Assembly (NCBI GenBank): GCA_029378245.1
Contig: JARKIF010000043.1
Location: 186,001 to 250,000, forward strand
Origin: Roridomyces roridus
Taxonomy: Eukaryota > Basidiomycota > Agaricomycetes > Agaricales > Mycenaceae
Direction: 5' to 3'
DNA length: 64,000 nt
Position 1 is the first letter of the stretch, and each line of letters opens with the position of its first letter. A program made the position numbers and the translations under genes. The notes under the pieces were generated by a model. It worked only from the letters and a program-made list of their open reading frames with translations, was not told where the DNA came from and searched no databases. Of this stretch, positions 1 to 10,954 are shown in pieces.

Positions 1-2503
1 CCGAGATAATCTAATATCTCGGGTTTCCGTTCCGAAAGACGCTGTAACAGCGGCGGCATGCTCGATATCGCACGGACGGTGGGTGTTTCCGTTCGCAAGT
101 CGCTCGTAGCCTATAAAAAGTGAGTACAAAGCACAAATACCGAGCCAAGACGTACAGGGTCAAACTCCCCGAGGTTGGGATACTTCTGTTCCGGCGCCTC
201 GGTTTCGTCAAAGTTAAAATACTCCCCGCTGTAGAACGCGTTCAACGCCTCCAACGCTCGCGATCCATAACCCATCTGCAAAACGAATTAGCTTGGCTTG
301 ACGCAGCTCGGACGGAACTTACCCCAGAATAATCAGGGTCGCAAGCAACACGAACGACCCGGCCTCCCTTGAGCGCAGCGAACCCAGTCTCAAGGAACTG
401 CCCGCTAACAACCCAGGGAATCATATCCCCACTCGCACCCTTGCCCCGTCCAGCAGCATCCATCACCGTCTCCTTGCTCAGCCCACCCTCCAGCGCAACC
501 TGCAGCACCACCAACGGTTCCGGCAACACCTCCTCGTCGTCCTTTATCGGCGGCAGCAGAACGAAGAGGTGGTGCGCCGGCGCATCAGAAAGCATCTGCA
601 AGTCGTTTGGCGAGTTCTTGTAATGTGAGGCGACATACAGCGCCATCATGCGCTGCAAGAAGACCTCGCTCGCAGGATGGTAGCTGAACAGCGTGTCCCT
701 GTTCACGTAGAACAAAGTACATGTCGACGGATGGGGCGTTCCGCGGTGTGACGAAGAGGACGTCGTGGCGTTGAGACACAGGACGTTGTACAGCCATTTT
801 TCGATCCTGTCGCCAGCGCCGTAACGGATGGGTGTGGAAAGTTTGATTTCGCGGAGTGTACGGGATTTGGGGGCAGGTTTGGGGTGTTTCTTGGACGGCG
901 CTTTCGCGTTGTCGTCGTCTTTCCCGGCTGGAGCCTTGGATAACGATGGCCGAGTGCTATCTCTCAGCTGCTGGATGAGCTTGAGGGATAAACTCCGCCC
1001 CGTGCCCTCGTATCCGTTGATAGTCGAGGCCAAGAAGACGAGGTAAGGGCCGATAAGGTTCCGCACGAGCGGCAGGGGAATGGCAGCAGCCTCGTCGATA
1101 ATGACGAGTTCAGCTTGCCCGAGGACATGAGCGTCTTGGGGTTGGATGTACTGCAAAGAAAATCAGAATGCAAAGATTGCGCAGACAAAACGCGTACCTG
1201 GATAGTCTGCCGGTGGTTTTTGAAAATATCCACCCGAACGATGGCACCCTTGGACCCACCCTCCGGAGACACGCTCTGCATGATATCGTAATCCAGATGC
1301 TCCTCGTAGCCCAGGGCGTCCATGCCCTTGAAGATAAACTCGAATAGAGTCTTCAAGTTCTCAGGACTAGGACTCGTCACGAAGATATTCGAGTACCCGT
1401 GAGCCAACGCAGACGCGATGGCCAGCCCAAGTGCGGCAGACTTGCCTCGCCCACGAGCAGCGGTGAGGGTGACCGTAGAGGAAAGAGTCTTTTCCGAGAT
1501 GGCCTCGATGAAGGTAAGCAGCGCCTGGGCTTGATCGAGGGTTTTGGCGAGCGTGAGGAGGGGACCGGCGGGAGTGGTGTCTGCGAGACTTTCGCGGAGT
1601 TCTTCGAGCTGTGCTTGGTCGGGAGACGTTTTGGGTAGACTTTCGTCGTCAATGGGCGTAATGTCTTTGCCTCGGGAGATTGGCAAAACGTTGAGCTCGT
1701 CGTCGAGGAATAGACAATCCTCGGATGAACCGAGGGAGAGGATAAACCGCTCGTTGAAGCGGGCAACGACGGAGTCATGCGACGACGTTCGGTAACGGGA
1801 ATGCACATCCTGAGAGAATATTCAAGGCGCGACTGTAAAACGCGAGAACACGCACCATAGTCATGCTGTAAAGCTGCTTCAAACTCGTCATCGTCTTGAG
1901 CAGCAAGACGATCAGCCCTCCTCCCTCAACGGTCTCAATCGTCCGGGCAAGAAGATTGGGCGTTATAGCCTCAAAGTCTTGCAGAACGCACATCCCGTAC
2001 GTGTTTCCCAAAATCTTTTCCGACTCCTTGTAATACCTGTCCTCTCTGTCAGTAAAAGGAAAGCGCGTAGAGCTCGTAGCCACGCACGTATACCGAATGT
2101 CGGTGACGGTGACGAAAATTTCAAACGGATTTTGGTCGTTCGCCTCTCGAATGCCCCGCTTGACATCGCGCTTGATTTTTTCCTCGCGTTTCTTACGATG
2201 ACTGAAGACGCATGTCAGAGAAGGTGAAAAGGCCACCCGAAGGAACACTGACCGACCTCGTGAAACCGAGATCCTTCTTGTAGCACCAAAGGACCGAGGG
2301 GCGTGCAGATACCCGAGCTTGCGACAGCAGGAAGTGGAGATTCACAATCTACTCACTCGAATTAGTGGATTCACCAGAGCAATACTCTACCCACGCACCT
2401 GGTCCCTGCCCTTGTCTCCAACTAGCACGATAAACGACCGGTTATTTTTCTTGACATTATTCGTGATTAAAATCGGAATCCGGGGGTCGAGTTGCTTGCG
2501 CAT
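1..2503 (-). CDS. KRE33: RNA cytidine acetyltransferase NAT10/Kre33 (partial, C-terminus beyond left edge)
   Basis: This is the nucleolar enzyme that makes N4-acetylcytidine in 18S rRNA and some tRNAs, using ATP and acetyl-CoA. The start ATG is at 2503. Exon 1 ends at 2399 and encodes 35 residues ending GDKGRDQ, matching the NAT10 N-terminus. Six further introns can be read, for example after FKNHRQTIQ and at both ends of the exon starting MGYGSRALE. Recognisable blocks in order are HRKKREEKIKRD, NTYGMCVLQDFEAITPN, the Walker A-like ARGRGKSAALGLA, the helicase segment ELVIIDEAAAIPL, YVASHYKNSPNDLQMLSDAP, and the GNAT acetyl-CoA site GGRVVRVACDPDYSGMGYGSRA. The reading frame runs to base 1, where the protein is still at KPEILDYLG, so the last third lies outside the window. 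No frameshift is visible. It is a conserved single-copy gene, and identity is secure. Confidence 0.95.
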
Positions 2504-2746
2504 TTTAGGGAGAGCACTCGGAAGATGCTCAGAGACGGCTGGGTCTGGCCCGAGACGACAAACGCCGAAGATGAGGAAACGGAGGAGAAGCAAATTTGGC
2601 GGGCAACAAACAGGCAGCAACAACGCCCGAGGCTCAGAAAAGGCAATTTTGCGAAATACACTAAATACTCAATAAATCACAAACGCCTCGTCCGCATCCC
2701 CGCGATTTCTCTCCTGATATTCTCTGGGGCTCCTTATAAGATTTTG

Positions 2747-4288
2747 TCAGACGGAGACAGCGCAAGAAGAAGCAATGACTGACCTGACAACGGCAACCCC
2801 CCTCTCTTTCATAGCATCCAAAGTCTGTATCAAGTTGTGACTCTGCGGGTCCCCTTCTACGAGGCGCAAAGAGCGCAGTCGGGCGATGGACTGATTCTCT
2901 AGACTCGTGTTCCAGCGCGTCACGAGCATACGCGCGATGTCCTCCTCCGCCTTCCCGGGGTGCACAATTACGAGGTCCTTTAGTTGCGGCAGAAGAACAG
3001 GCGTGTTGGGCTCGATTGTGAGGAGGGATATGAGCGGAATCGAGTTATTTGCCCGTCCAGTCGACAAAAAGCGGTCTATGAGACAGATCACGAGCTCGGT
3101 AATGTGGGGACTCGACTGGAAGACCGGAAGAGTGAGCTCTCTATCCGGTGCGCCGCGCGTAATGTACAGCCTTTTGAGGGAACATTTGGAATCCTGGATG
3201 AGGCGAGCGAGGCCTCGAAACATTGTTCCGTTAATGGACAATTCGGTGAGTGCGGGCAGCGACAACCACTGGGGCCAACTCCAATACTCGCCCGAGTCAA
3301 CTCGTTGACAAGACAGCTCCACGCGGCGAAGCCTCGCCAGTTGGACGGTCTTGTTTCCCCAGGTGAACGGATCGTCCAAGTCAGTCTCATGTGAAATCAT
3401 GAGCCTACACGACTCGAGGTTCTCGAGCTGTGTCAGAGCGCTGATGTGAGCAGCCCAGGAGCCTTCTGCGACGTATCGCGTCAATGTCCCCCAAGGAACC
3501 TTGAAATATGGAGAGCACGCTTCCACTTCAAGATAGCGGAGCCGCGGGGCGATCTGGAAGTGATCCAGATAATTCGGTGGTGGCGTATCCCCATACTCCT
3601 CGTCCTCCCCAACGTTCCCAACAAATAAATTCTCCAACAGAGGAACACGGCCACGGATACGGGGAAGCTCCTTCAAATAACACCCGGTGATGGACAGCGA
3701 CCTCCAGCGGGTCGAGCACCTTGCGAGCAGCTTGATCGCTTCATCTGCAGCATACGTGTCTCCCCGCCATGGCTCATAGTCAAAGATGATGTCCAACGGG
3801 GAGTTGCCCGACCGGGAAATTTGCGCTTCGATCATGGCCACGGAGCACGGGTCGCCGTCGTCGTCTTTCACGGGCTGTACGAGTATGAGGGTCCACAAGG
3901 CGGGGGATGCCAATGCCACGGCCCTCCAGCGGCTGCAAACGTGGCACAGAACCCAAGGACTTTTCTGCAGCGACTGGTCCCATTCCATTCTCCTGGCTTC
4001 CTCCATAGACGGAAGGCTGAACAGGAAAATCTGGGTCAAGATCTCGGGAGGCAGCTGGCGAGTCGCAGAGAGGATGGACTGGCAAAGTTCAATAGTCTTG
4101 CGCAGTGCTGCGCCGTTCCGTTCGAGGATCTCCAGCGTGCTATGTCCTTCGAGTTCTTCATCCAGACGAGCCTCGATGATGTCGAGCTTCTTTTGGGCTT
4201 CAGTTTGAATTTCCCGCACTTGAAGCACTTCCAGTTCAGAAGGTCGGTCGTTGGTGCCTTTGAGCCTGGAAAGACCAGCTTGAGACAT
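2747..4288 (-). CDS. F-box-like protein with leucine-rich C-terminal region
   Basis: An intronless reading frame of about 513 residues. After an N-terminal helical segment (IEARLDEELEGH, likely coiled coil) comes an F-box-like motif, LPPEILTQIFLFSLP, followed by SPWVLCHVCSRWRAVALAS, the usual arrangement in Agaricomycete F-box proteins. The rest has scattered leucine-rich segments. F-box proteins bind SKP1 and give SCF ubiquitin ligases their substrate choice. The substrate here cannot be told. I chose the ATG at 4288 (MSQAGLSRLKG) over one 30 bases upstream because the divergent paralogue at 4666 starts at the same place in the alignment (MPPQQGLSRFK). The two paralogues are similar along their whole length. 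Confidence 0.85.
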   Translation of the reverse strand: MSQAGLSRLKGTNDRPSELEVLQVREIQTEAQKKLDIIEARLDEELEGHSTLEILERNGAALRKTIELCQSILSATRQLPPEILTQIFLFSLPSMEEARRMEWDQSLQKSPWVLCHVCSRWRAVALASPALWTLILVQPVKDDDGDPCSVAMIEAQISRSGNSPLDIIFDYEPWRGDTYAADEAIKLLARCSTRWRSLSITGCYLKELPRIRGRVPLLENLFVGNVGEDEEYGDTPPPNYLDHFQIAPRLRYLEVEACSPYFKVPWGTLTRYVAEGSWAAHISALTQLENLESCRLMISHETDLDDPFTWGNKTVQLARLRRVELSCQRVDSGEYWSWPQWLSLPALTELSINGTMFRGLARLIQDSKCSLKRLYITRGAPDRELTLPVFQSSPHITELVICLIDRFLSTGRANNSIPLISLLTIEPNTPVLLPQLKDLVIVHPGKAEEDIARMLVTRWNTSLENQSIARLRSLRLVEGDPQSHNLIQTLDAMKERGVAVVRSVIASSCAVSV

Positions 4289-4665
4289 GACGGTTTCGGA
4301 CAAGAACAGCCGCATCAATCACTTTTTCTTCTGTACCACAACGATTTTTTCCATGCATTCACTCCGTCCTCTTCAGATGCCAAACCCACAAACCTAGTCA
4401 AGGTCCACGCTACTCTCGACGCCGTGGGCCTGTTACGTTCGTGGAAGAACAAATCACCATCTTTCCTCGCTGTGCGACGTCGTTCTGACGCCGTGCGGGC
4501 TCACGAGCAAACTGGCGACACGCTCCTTCATTCAGAGTTGGCCGCGGTTCTCCTTTGCCCGCGTCCGTAGTTTTGGAGCAGACACCTTTTTTACACGCAA
4601 TATATGAATTTCAAAGTCCACCAGTTGCGTCATGGAAATGTGAGACAGGGTTATCTCTTCAAGCC
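4289..4665. promoter_or_regulatory. Divergent promoter region between two F-box paralogues
   Basis: The 377 bases between the two start codons must hold both promoters. A TATA-like TATATGAA lies at 4601-4608, about 60 bases before the plus-strand start. I see no clear TATA box for the minus-strand gene. The paralogous coding regions point away from each other, as left by an inverted duplication, but the spacer itself shows no obvious inverted symmetry. Confidence 0.4.
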
Positions 4666-6183
4666 ATGCCACCGCAACAAGGCCTCTCCCGCTTCAAGCA
4701 CAGTAACGACGCGCCTTCAGGCCTCGAGGCACAACAAGTACGGCAGATTCGAGATGAGGCGCAAAGAAAGCTCACTCTAATCGAAGCCCGTCTCGAGGAG
4801 GAGCTCGAGGGCCACAGTTCGATCGAAATCCTCGAACGTACCGAGGCAGGTCTCCAAAAGACACTCCAACTCTGCGATTCCATCCTTTCTCCCATTCGCC
4901 ATCTCCCTCCGGAAATTCTGGCGCACATCTTTCTATTCTCCCTACCTCCCGTCAAAGAAGCTGAGGAAAGGGTGGAATGGTACGAAGCGCTAGACCACAG
5001 TCCTTGGGTCCTGGGTCGTGTTTCTCGTCGTTGGAGGGCCGTGGCGCTGAATTCGCCGGCCTTGTGGACCTCCATCATCATCCAGGCCGACGGAGACTCA
5101 GAGGAGGCTTGTTGCCTCCCAATGCTCGAGGCACAACTTGAGCGGTCGGGCAAATCCCCGCTGGACATCATCTTCATGTGTGAAGAAGACCCATACCTGG
5201 CGGAGGAGGCGCTGAAGAAGCTCATCCAGCATTCGGCTCGCTGGAAGCCGCTAGTCATAACGGCACGCAATATATCGAGTCTCCCCCGAAGGATCCGCAA
5301 AAAACTACCCCTTCTGCAGACACTCTGCGTTCGGGGATATGATTCAGAGGCCGAGGAATACGACGGAGAATCTCCACCCCCAGACTATCTGGATCATTTC
5401 GGCGTGGCTCCCCGTCTACGCTCCCTCGAAGTGGAATTTCCTCCGCGCTTCAAAGTTCCTTGGGGCCAATTGACACGGTACGAGGCTTCCGGAGGGTGGG
5501 ATGACCACATTAGCGTCCTCGTGAAACTCAAGCGCCTCGAATCATGCAAGCTCGATATGGCTCACGAAGCAGAGTTGAGCGATCCGTTCACCTGGGGAAG
5601 CAAGACTATCCAATTGACCCGCCTACGTCGGCTGGAGTTGTCTTGCGAACGATACAACTCGGGCGATTGTTGGAGCTGCCCGGCATGGCTCCGCCTGCCC
5701 GCTCTGACAGGGTTGTCCATCCAAGGACCCATGTTCCGCGGCCTTGCGCCACTTTTGCAAAATTCCAATTGCACACTCAAGAAGCTGCACATCACCGGCG
5801 GCGCTCCAGAGAAGGACCTAGCTCTCCCGGTATTCGAGTCCAGCGCCCACATAGCAGAATTGGAAATCAGCCTCCTTGACCGATACCCTGCGGAGAACAT
5901 ACTCCCGCTACTCACCCTCCTCTCCATCGAGCCCGACAAACCAGTCCTCCTGCCACGACTACGCAACCTCATCATCGTCAATTCACAGAAGAACCAATAC
6001 CCGATCGGGAAGATGCTCGTGTCGCGTTGGAACACGAGCACGAGGGACTCTTCTGTAGCTCGATTGCGCTCTCTGCGGTTTGTCAATGGGGAGTGGGCAG
6101 GTCCCTTGAGTACGGTCCTTTCAGCGTTGTTTGACAAGTTGCGATCGAAGGGCGTGGATGTGCGTATTGGCTGGGACAGGTAA
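4666..6183 (+). CDS. F-box-like protein, paralogue of the 2747-4288 gene
   Basis: An intronless frame of about 505 residues. The F-box-like motif is LPPEILAHIFLFSLP, followed by SPWVLGRVSRRWRAVALNS. The N-terminal helical segment IEARLEEELEGHSSIEILER closely matches the paralogue. The C-terminal half contains repeated leucine-rich stretches such as TRLRRLELSC and LPALTGLSIQG that align block for block with the other copy. An in-frame ATG-less extension upstream is unlikely to be used, and MPPQQGLSRFK at 4666 is the natural start. The likely role is SCF substrate adaptor, with target unknown. Both copies are open from end to end, so both may be functional. Confidence 0.85.
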   Translation: MPPQQGLSRFKHSNDAPSGLEAQQVRQIRDEAQRKLTLIEARLEEELEGHSSIEILERTEAGLQKTLQLCDSILSPIRHLPPEILAHIFLFSLPPVKEAEERVEWYEALDHSPWVLGRVSRRWRAVALNSPALWTSIIIQADGDSEEACCLPMLEAQLERSGKSPLDIIFMCEEDPYLAEEALKKLIQHSARWKPLVITARNISSLPRRIRKKLPLLQTLCVRGYDSEAEEYDGESPPPDYLDHFGVAPRLRSLEVEFPPRFKVPWGQLTRYEASGGWDDHISVLVKLKRLESCKLDMAHEAELSDPFTWGSKTIQLTRLRRLELSCERYNSGDCWSCPAWLRLPALTGLSIQGPMFRGLAPLLQNSNCTLKKLHITGGAPEKDLALPVFESSAHIAELEISLLDRYPAENILPLLTLLSIEPDKPVLLPRLRNLIIVNSQKNQYPIGKMLVSRWNTSTRDSSVARLRSLRFVNGEWAGPLSTVLSALFDKLRSKGVDVRIGWDR

Positions 6184-6797
6184 TGCGCCTCGTTACTCTC
6201 GATGTCGAGTCTCTGACCGGATGCACAGTTCTGAGTCTGAAGAAGAAGATACGTTTGCGGTGTATTAGTAGGCCAATGGAATGTCTTTTATTCGATCTGG
6301 GTGGACAGCCTGCGTGCGCATGAGGAATAAAGGACAGAATGCAAGCACAGGGATGTATTGCAAAAGCTTGCGCCACAAAGATGATGTATACAGCGACCAT
6401 CTGGACGAAGAGTGCGACGACCAATCCCCTTCCTCTCTCTGTCAGCAAAATAACTGGGCAGGGTCGCCTACGAAAGCATGAGATCGAGCTGAAGGTCATT
6501 ATTACAAACGATAAACTCACCGAGTCGCTTCAAGCCGATGACCTTCGATTATCCGCTACCCCACTCCCGCGGCACGCCATCACCGCGCCCGACAACGCCC
6601 ATAGTGCCTGTGGTGGACATCACCGTTCTTCAGTGTTCCCTGCCATCTGACGTCTAACGCGGAGAATTAGCAGTCTCCACCGATACTTCTAGGCATGAAA
6701 TGGACGTACCAGGAAAACGAGGAGCGCAGCAGACGTTCATCTCTCCGAGTTCTTGCCACCTATCGCAGTGATTTAGCTCGGATGAATTGGAATAGAT
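6184..6797. other. Intergenic, 3' flanks of two convergent genes
   Basis: Several short overlapping frames occur on both strands, but none has a recognisable motif or consistent coding character. I see no RNA gene, repeat or element here. It probably holds the two 3' untranslated regions. Confidence 0.4.
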
Positions 6798-7652
6798 TCA
6801 CGAACTCTTACTCCCAATGCCCATCTCCACGATCCATTCCTCGAGTCCCAGGCGCCTCATCGCCTCCACCGCCTCTCCAACCTTCTCAAGCTCCGTCCAC
6901 CCGTGTGCCTCGACTTCTCCGGCCAGTGGCAGCGGCTCTAAGAACCGCAGCTTGAGCGCCAGCCATTGCATACCCTTCACATTCGCCACAAACTCTTCAA
7001 CGCTACTCTCCGTGCCCTGCGCGTAGATTACGCCCGGGTAGCCCACTTTCGCGAACCCAGCAATACGCAGGGAAGCTGACCAGCCCTGCAGAGCGCGGCG
7101 CTTCTTGGGAGAGATGAGGTGATGGGACGTGAAGAGCGCGTGAAAGCGGGGTGCATTGGCATCGTCTGCAGGCAAAAGAGCCGGATGTGGGGAGTCCAGG
7201 GCAGCATCCGCAGATTCCGCTTCGTGCAGCAGAGGGAGCAGATGCAGACAAAGCAGCTCGTAGATTGGAAATCTATATTGTTTTCATGAGCTGTCCCCGA
7301 AAAGAAACGTGAAATCGTACTGGGATGCAGCCACCTCGTCTAGTTTGCTGCGTACCACCTCTTGCCAACGTTCTTGCTCTGCACGCGTCGCGGTATCACT
7401 CTTGACCGCGATCTTTGGCATTGTATCGGAGGAGAAGAGCGCCTCGAACCATACTGTAGACGTCTTTGGTTTTACTTGGATGTGCGGGGGAGAGGAAGGA
7501 GTGTCTGTAGTCGTTGATTCGTCGTAGTCGTCCAGCAATTGAGCCCAGACTGATCCTCCGTCGTCCAAGAAAGTGAGGATTTCTTCGGGGAGGAGAGTGA
7601 ATTGGATTAATTGGAGTTCCTCGAGCCAGCGACGAGCAGTGTCTTCTTGCAT
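6798..7652 (-). CDS. RWD domain / DUF1115 protein (RWDD2-like)
   Basis: A two-exon gene of about 272 residues. Exon 1 is 7652-7309 and exon 2 is 7272-6798. The 36-base intron (gtttct...atag) is short, but it joins the frame exactly to give QYDFTFPIYELL. The N-terminal half (MQEDTARRWLEELQLIQFTLLP) resembles an RWD domain. The C-terminal half has the DUF1115/Prp3-C-like pattern: SHHLISPKKRRALQGW, then IAGFAKVGYPGVIYAQGT, then EEFVANVKGMQWLALKLR. This is the layout of human RWDD2A and RWDD2B, whose function is poorly known. RWD folds usually bind proteins, often in ubiquitin pathways. A transposable element is inserted three bases upstream of the start codon, so the 5' leader and perhaps the promoter now come from the element. 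Confidence 0.8.
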
Positions 7653-7655
7653 CTC

Positions 7656-8189
7656 GGAAAATAGTAGTCTCGGAAACCCAGACGTTGTAGCCGCACGCAA
7701 TCTCAGAACCACGTGAATTATTACCATATATGTAATTGTTTTTTATTCTCATGGCTGTCAAGAAAGAATGATGGGCGAGTGGCGGCTACAACGTCTGGGC
7801 CGATTGACCCGTACCCACCTACCCTAACCTGCCCCGCACTCAAACTGCAATTCTTTTTTAGACTCGTTATTGGCCCATGCCCCGGGTCTCCCCAACTTGG
7901 GTGACCCAAATGTTTTAGATAGCTCCCCCAAGCATGCCAGGCAAGTTGGTTTGACCCCCGGAAGAGTGGGGGACGGAATTGAGCAAAATGGCGGGGGGTT
8001 TGGGTAGGTGACAACGGGTCAATCGGCCCAGACGTTCTAGCCGCCAACCGTCCATCATTCTTTCTGACAGCCCATGAGAAATCAAAAGAATTGCATATAT
8101 GGTAATAATTCACGTGCTCTTATATAGCCGTGTGCTCGCAGTGAGATTGCGGCGTCAGAACGTCTGGGCCTCCGAGACTAGGAAAATAG
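7656..8189. mobile_element. Non-autonomous Mutator-type MITE with 9-bp target duplication
   Basis: The element spans 7665-8180 (516 bp) and encodes no protein. Both ends, read inward, start TAGTCTCGG and continue as long terminal inverted repeats of about 160 bp: left arm 7665-7820, right arm read backwards from 8180. The arms share CCCAGACGTT, CGCAATCTCA, CACGTGAATTATTACCATAT and AAAGAATGATGG. The right arm carries about 26 extra bases. Each arm also holds an internal inverted copy of the CCAGACGTT motif. The element is flanked by a perfect direct repeat GGAAAATAG at 7656-7664 and 8181-8189. A 9-bp target duplication with long inverted repeats is typical of Mutator-like elements. It sits between the RWDD2-like start codon and the plus-strand gene to the right. 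Confidence 0.85.
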
Positions 8190-8516
8190 AACGTTGACGT
8201 CGTGGTGGTGGAGATCAAAGCTGTCACGGTCAAGCGCGTTCTGCTTTGTCAATGTCCACCACCTTCACTCCCGCGTCTGGCCACCCTGTGCATCCCGAGT
8301 TCATGACGTCTGCCGCGAAGGGTGCCTACGCCTACTTGATAGACTCGAATGTTGCCAAGTATGTCTTCCGAGTCTCGGGCTGATACGCTTTGTGCAGCCA
8401 TTCGTGCGCGTGAAGACGCAAAGTCGAGTGCTGGCATGTAACAAGCTTGAAGATCGCGACAGTCGTCTCAGACAGGGGCGCCGATCAACTCGACGACTTG
8501 ACCTTTCTCTTCCAAC

Positions 8517-9735
8517 ATGGGCGTCTCTCACAGCTCTTTCGGATGCGCCGAATGCCATGGGCCCAATTTGTGTTACATGCAGACCAGCCAGCCCATCCAC
8601 AACGTCATCGAGCACGAAGATTACAAAGAACGCATGTCTGACTGGGCGGCCAAACTCACCAGTCTGTATCCGTACGAGTACATCGACACCAACCCAGAGT
8701 TTACGAAGAGTCGAGGGCTTGCCAAACCCACGCACTTCTATGTCCGGCCAACGCCCTACCCAGTCACCCAGGCGGAGTGGGAGCGGTATCTTGCGGCCAT
8801 GGAACGTCGTCAACGGGATTTGCAGGAGCGCAAGATCACCAAAGTCCACCATTATAGACGGTCTGGACAACTTGGGCATGAGTGCATCATCTTGTACATT
8901 CAATCTGCTCAGGACACCCGACTCGCGAGGCTTGACCGCTTGAATCTCGAGTCTGAATTGTTCCGGTGCGAATAATTTTTGTTTCGCAAATGACCCACTG
9001 GCTAACTTTTTCGCCAGCGATGACCCGGAGCGTCTCTCCAAGGGTAATTTCGATAAAATCTGAATCCTCAACCAGTACTGGATTGGCGAACTCATCAACA
9101 CAAAGGAATACCGCCTCATTCGCACCCTCGACGTTCCGCCCACTGCGCACTTCACCCTCGTCGAGTGCGCGGCCATTGCCTCCAGCATCGCGGTTGCCAG
9201 GAAAGACTACAGCTCCTTCGACCACATGTGTATGTGGTATGCCGCGGTGCTCTTCAACGCCGTTCGTCGTCGCTTTCCCCAGGCCAAGATAGTCCCTGGT
9301 CCCTTCCTCAACGAAGCGGGCAAAGTATTCGGCCACCAGTTCGTGGATGCCGACGCCACCCTGACTGCCACTATGTGGATCAACGGGGAGGAGAGTTTGG
9401 TCCTTGTCACGGCCGAGGAGGAGGGCACGGTGCCTGCATTCCGCGATGCCTTCAGGTCGGACTTGGAGAAGCTTGACGATCCTTGCTTGAAGTTGGACGA
9501 GATTGTGGAGAATTCGAGGGTGAAGGAGGAGGAGTTGCTAGATGGAATGGAGAATCAGCTGCAGAGTACGAGGGAGGCGATCGCTGAGATCGTTCAGCGC
9601 AAAGCTAATGTTGCTGAGATCGCCGAGTTGGAGCGCCGCATCGCCATCGCTCAAAGCAAGCTCGATGCAGCCTTGGCCACCACTGCCGAGATGGAGCGCG
9701 AGATTGCTTCCCAGAAAGCTTCCACTGCTCTCTAA
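8517..9735 (+). CDS. Unknown Agaricomycete protein with C-terminal coiled coil
   Basis: I do not recognise a named family. From the ATG at 8517 one frame runs to a putative donor near 8966. A second segment starts near 9019 (DDPERLSK), and the longest segment, from about 9092 to the stop at 9735, contains WIGELINTKEYRLIRTL, then SFDHMCMWYAAVLFNAVRRRFPQ, and then a heptad-rich tail (MENQLQSTREAIAEIVQ onwards, about 70 residues) that should form a coiled coil. The middle resembles unnamed mushroom proteins with a conserved Cys-x-Trp-(Tyr/Phe) segment. The splice near 9050-9091 does not join cleanly by eye. A possible earlier start is the ATG at 8252 (MSTTFTPASGHPVHP), with an intron after NVA. 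The coding assignment is good for the 3' part and weak for the 5' part. Confidence 0.55.
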
Positions 9736-10055
9736 AGATTGTGTCCGGCTTACCTCGCTATTCATGTCCTGTACTACGTCCTTTACGCTCCAATGGACTG
9801 CTACATATCAGTCTGTAGCTTCTACATATTTCGTTGCAAGAAAACTGCGCGTCGATCGCGTTGTTTGCGATTTGATCAGGCCCGTCGCTCCTCGTCTCTT
9901 CATCGAGTGTTGACTTTGACTCGTGCTCCGTTCCCTACGCGCCTTTCCAGCGATGTGGGGCCATTAAATTTGACCGCTGCCCCGGGCGCCCACCACTTAC
10001 TCTCGGTCCGAGTCTTCAAAACATCACTCTTCACGTTTGCTTCACGTCACATCCC
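9736..10055. other. Intergenic, promoter of the next gene
   Basis: This 320-base gap shows no convincing open frame and no repeat. The pyrimidine-rich stretch just before 10056 looks like a fungal 5' leader. Confidence 0.35.
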
Positions 10056-10954
10056 ATGGCCAGCAACTCAGAACCAATCTTTCCGGAAGATGTAGAACGG
10101 CTCATTCATGAGGCTGTCATGAACAATTCTCGGGAGATGCGCGGTACGATGGCGCTCGTAGCCTCGAAGTTCCATGCCTGGTGAGTTGCATTCGCCTCTC
10201 GCGTTTTCTTTTCTTCACAATACTCCGTAGGACAAAACCATTCCTCTACCACACCGTGGTCATTCTCAGCAAGGATAACTGGCCGCAACGCGTCCACGAG
10301 TTCTTGATACCAAACGCCAGCTTTATTCGGACCCTCGCCCTTTCTGCGCCGCTCGCTGAATTCCAGGACGAGATTTCGCACATACACGCGCTGGTCGAGG
10401 CTGCTCTCGGTGTCAGATCGCTGGCTGTACCCTGGAGAATATGGGCTCGCTTGCATCGCGAGTTTGGATTCCTGCAGCTCAAGAATATTTATCTCATTTG
10501 GGACTACAACGCCACCTCCGTCCCGACCTTGAATAGCCTCCGACATCCCTCTGCGCTCAAGCAATTGACCATCTACGCCCCCGCGGACTTGCGCAATCCG
10601 TTAATATCGTTTCGACCCTGGGGCGAATTATACCTCCCCGACACGAGCCGTTGCACGAATCTCGAATACGTGGCATACGCTGCGGATCGAACGCCCGTGC
10701 CCAGCATCGGGTACCTATGCGAAGATATACCCAGCTTGAAAGCGGCTGTGTTCGTCCTGGTGAATGTCCCGGAACCGCGTCAGGGCGAGGAAGACGGTTT
10801 GGTGATGGAGGACAAGGAGGTGTATCCGAACTTTTCGACGGTTTGGATCGAGCGCTCGGGTATGGTGTTCTGGGAGTGGTTGGCGAGGGCGGAAGGGAGG
10901 GAGAGTCTTTTGGACCCGCCGCTGCTTCACGTGGTGCAAAGTACGGAGGAATGA
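10056..10954 (+). CDS. F-box-like protein, Agaricomycete type
   Basis: Two exons, 10056-10180 and 10231-10954, with a clean 50-base intron. The N-terminus FPEDVERLIHEAVMNNSREMRGTMALVASK, then after the intron W-TKPFLYHTVVI, is the common degenerate F-box seen in mushroom proteins, where the domain is followed by a long variable region. It has about 282 residues. A role as an SCF adaptor is possible but not shown. The 3' end of this gene and its flank recur in degraded form near 12430-12600, just upstream of the second HNH gene, which shows that the duplicated segment began inside this gene. Confidence 0.75.

Noticed and set aside
8301..9188. A 295-codon minus-strand frame
   Set aside because: It is the shadow of the plus-strand gene at 8517-9735, whose coiled coil and conserved segment support the plus strand.
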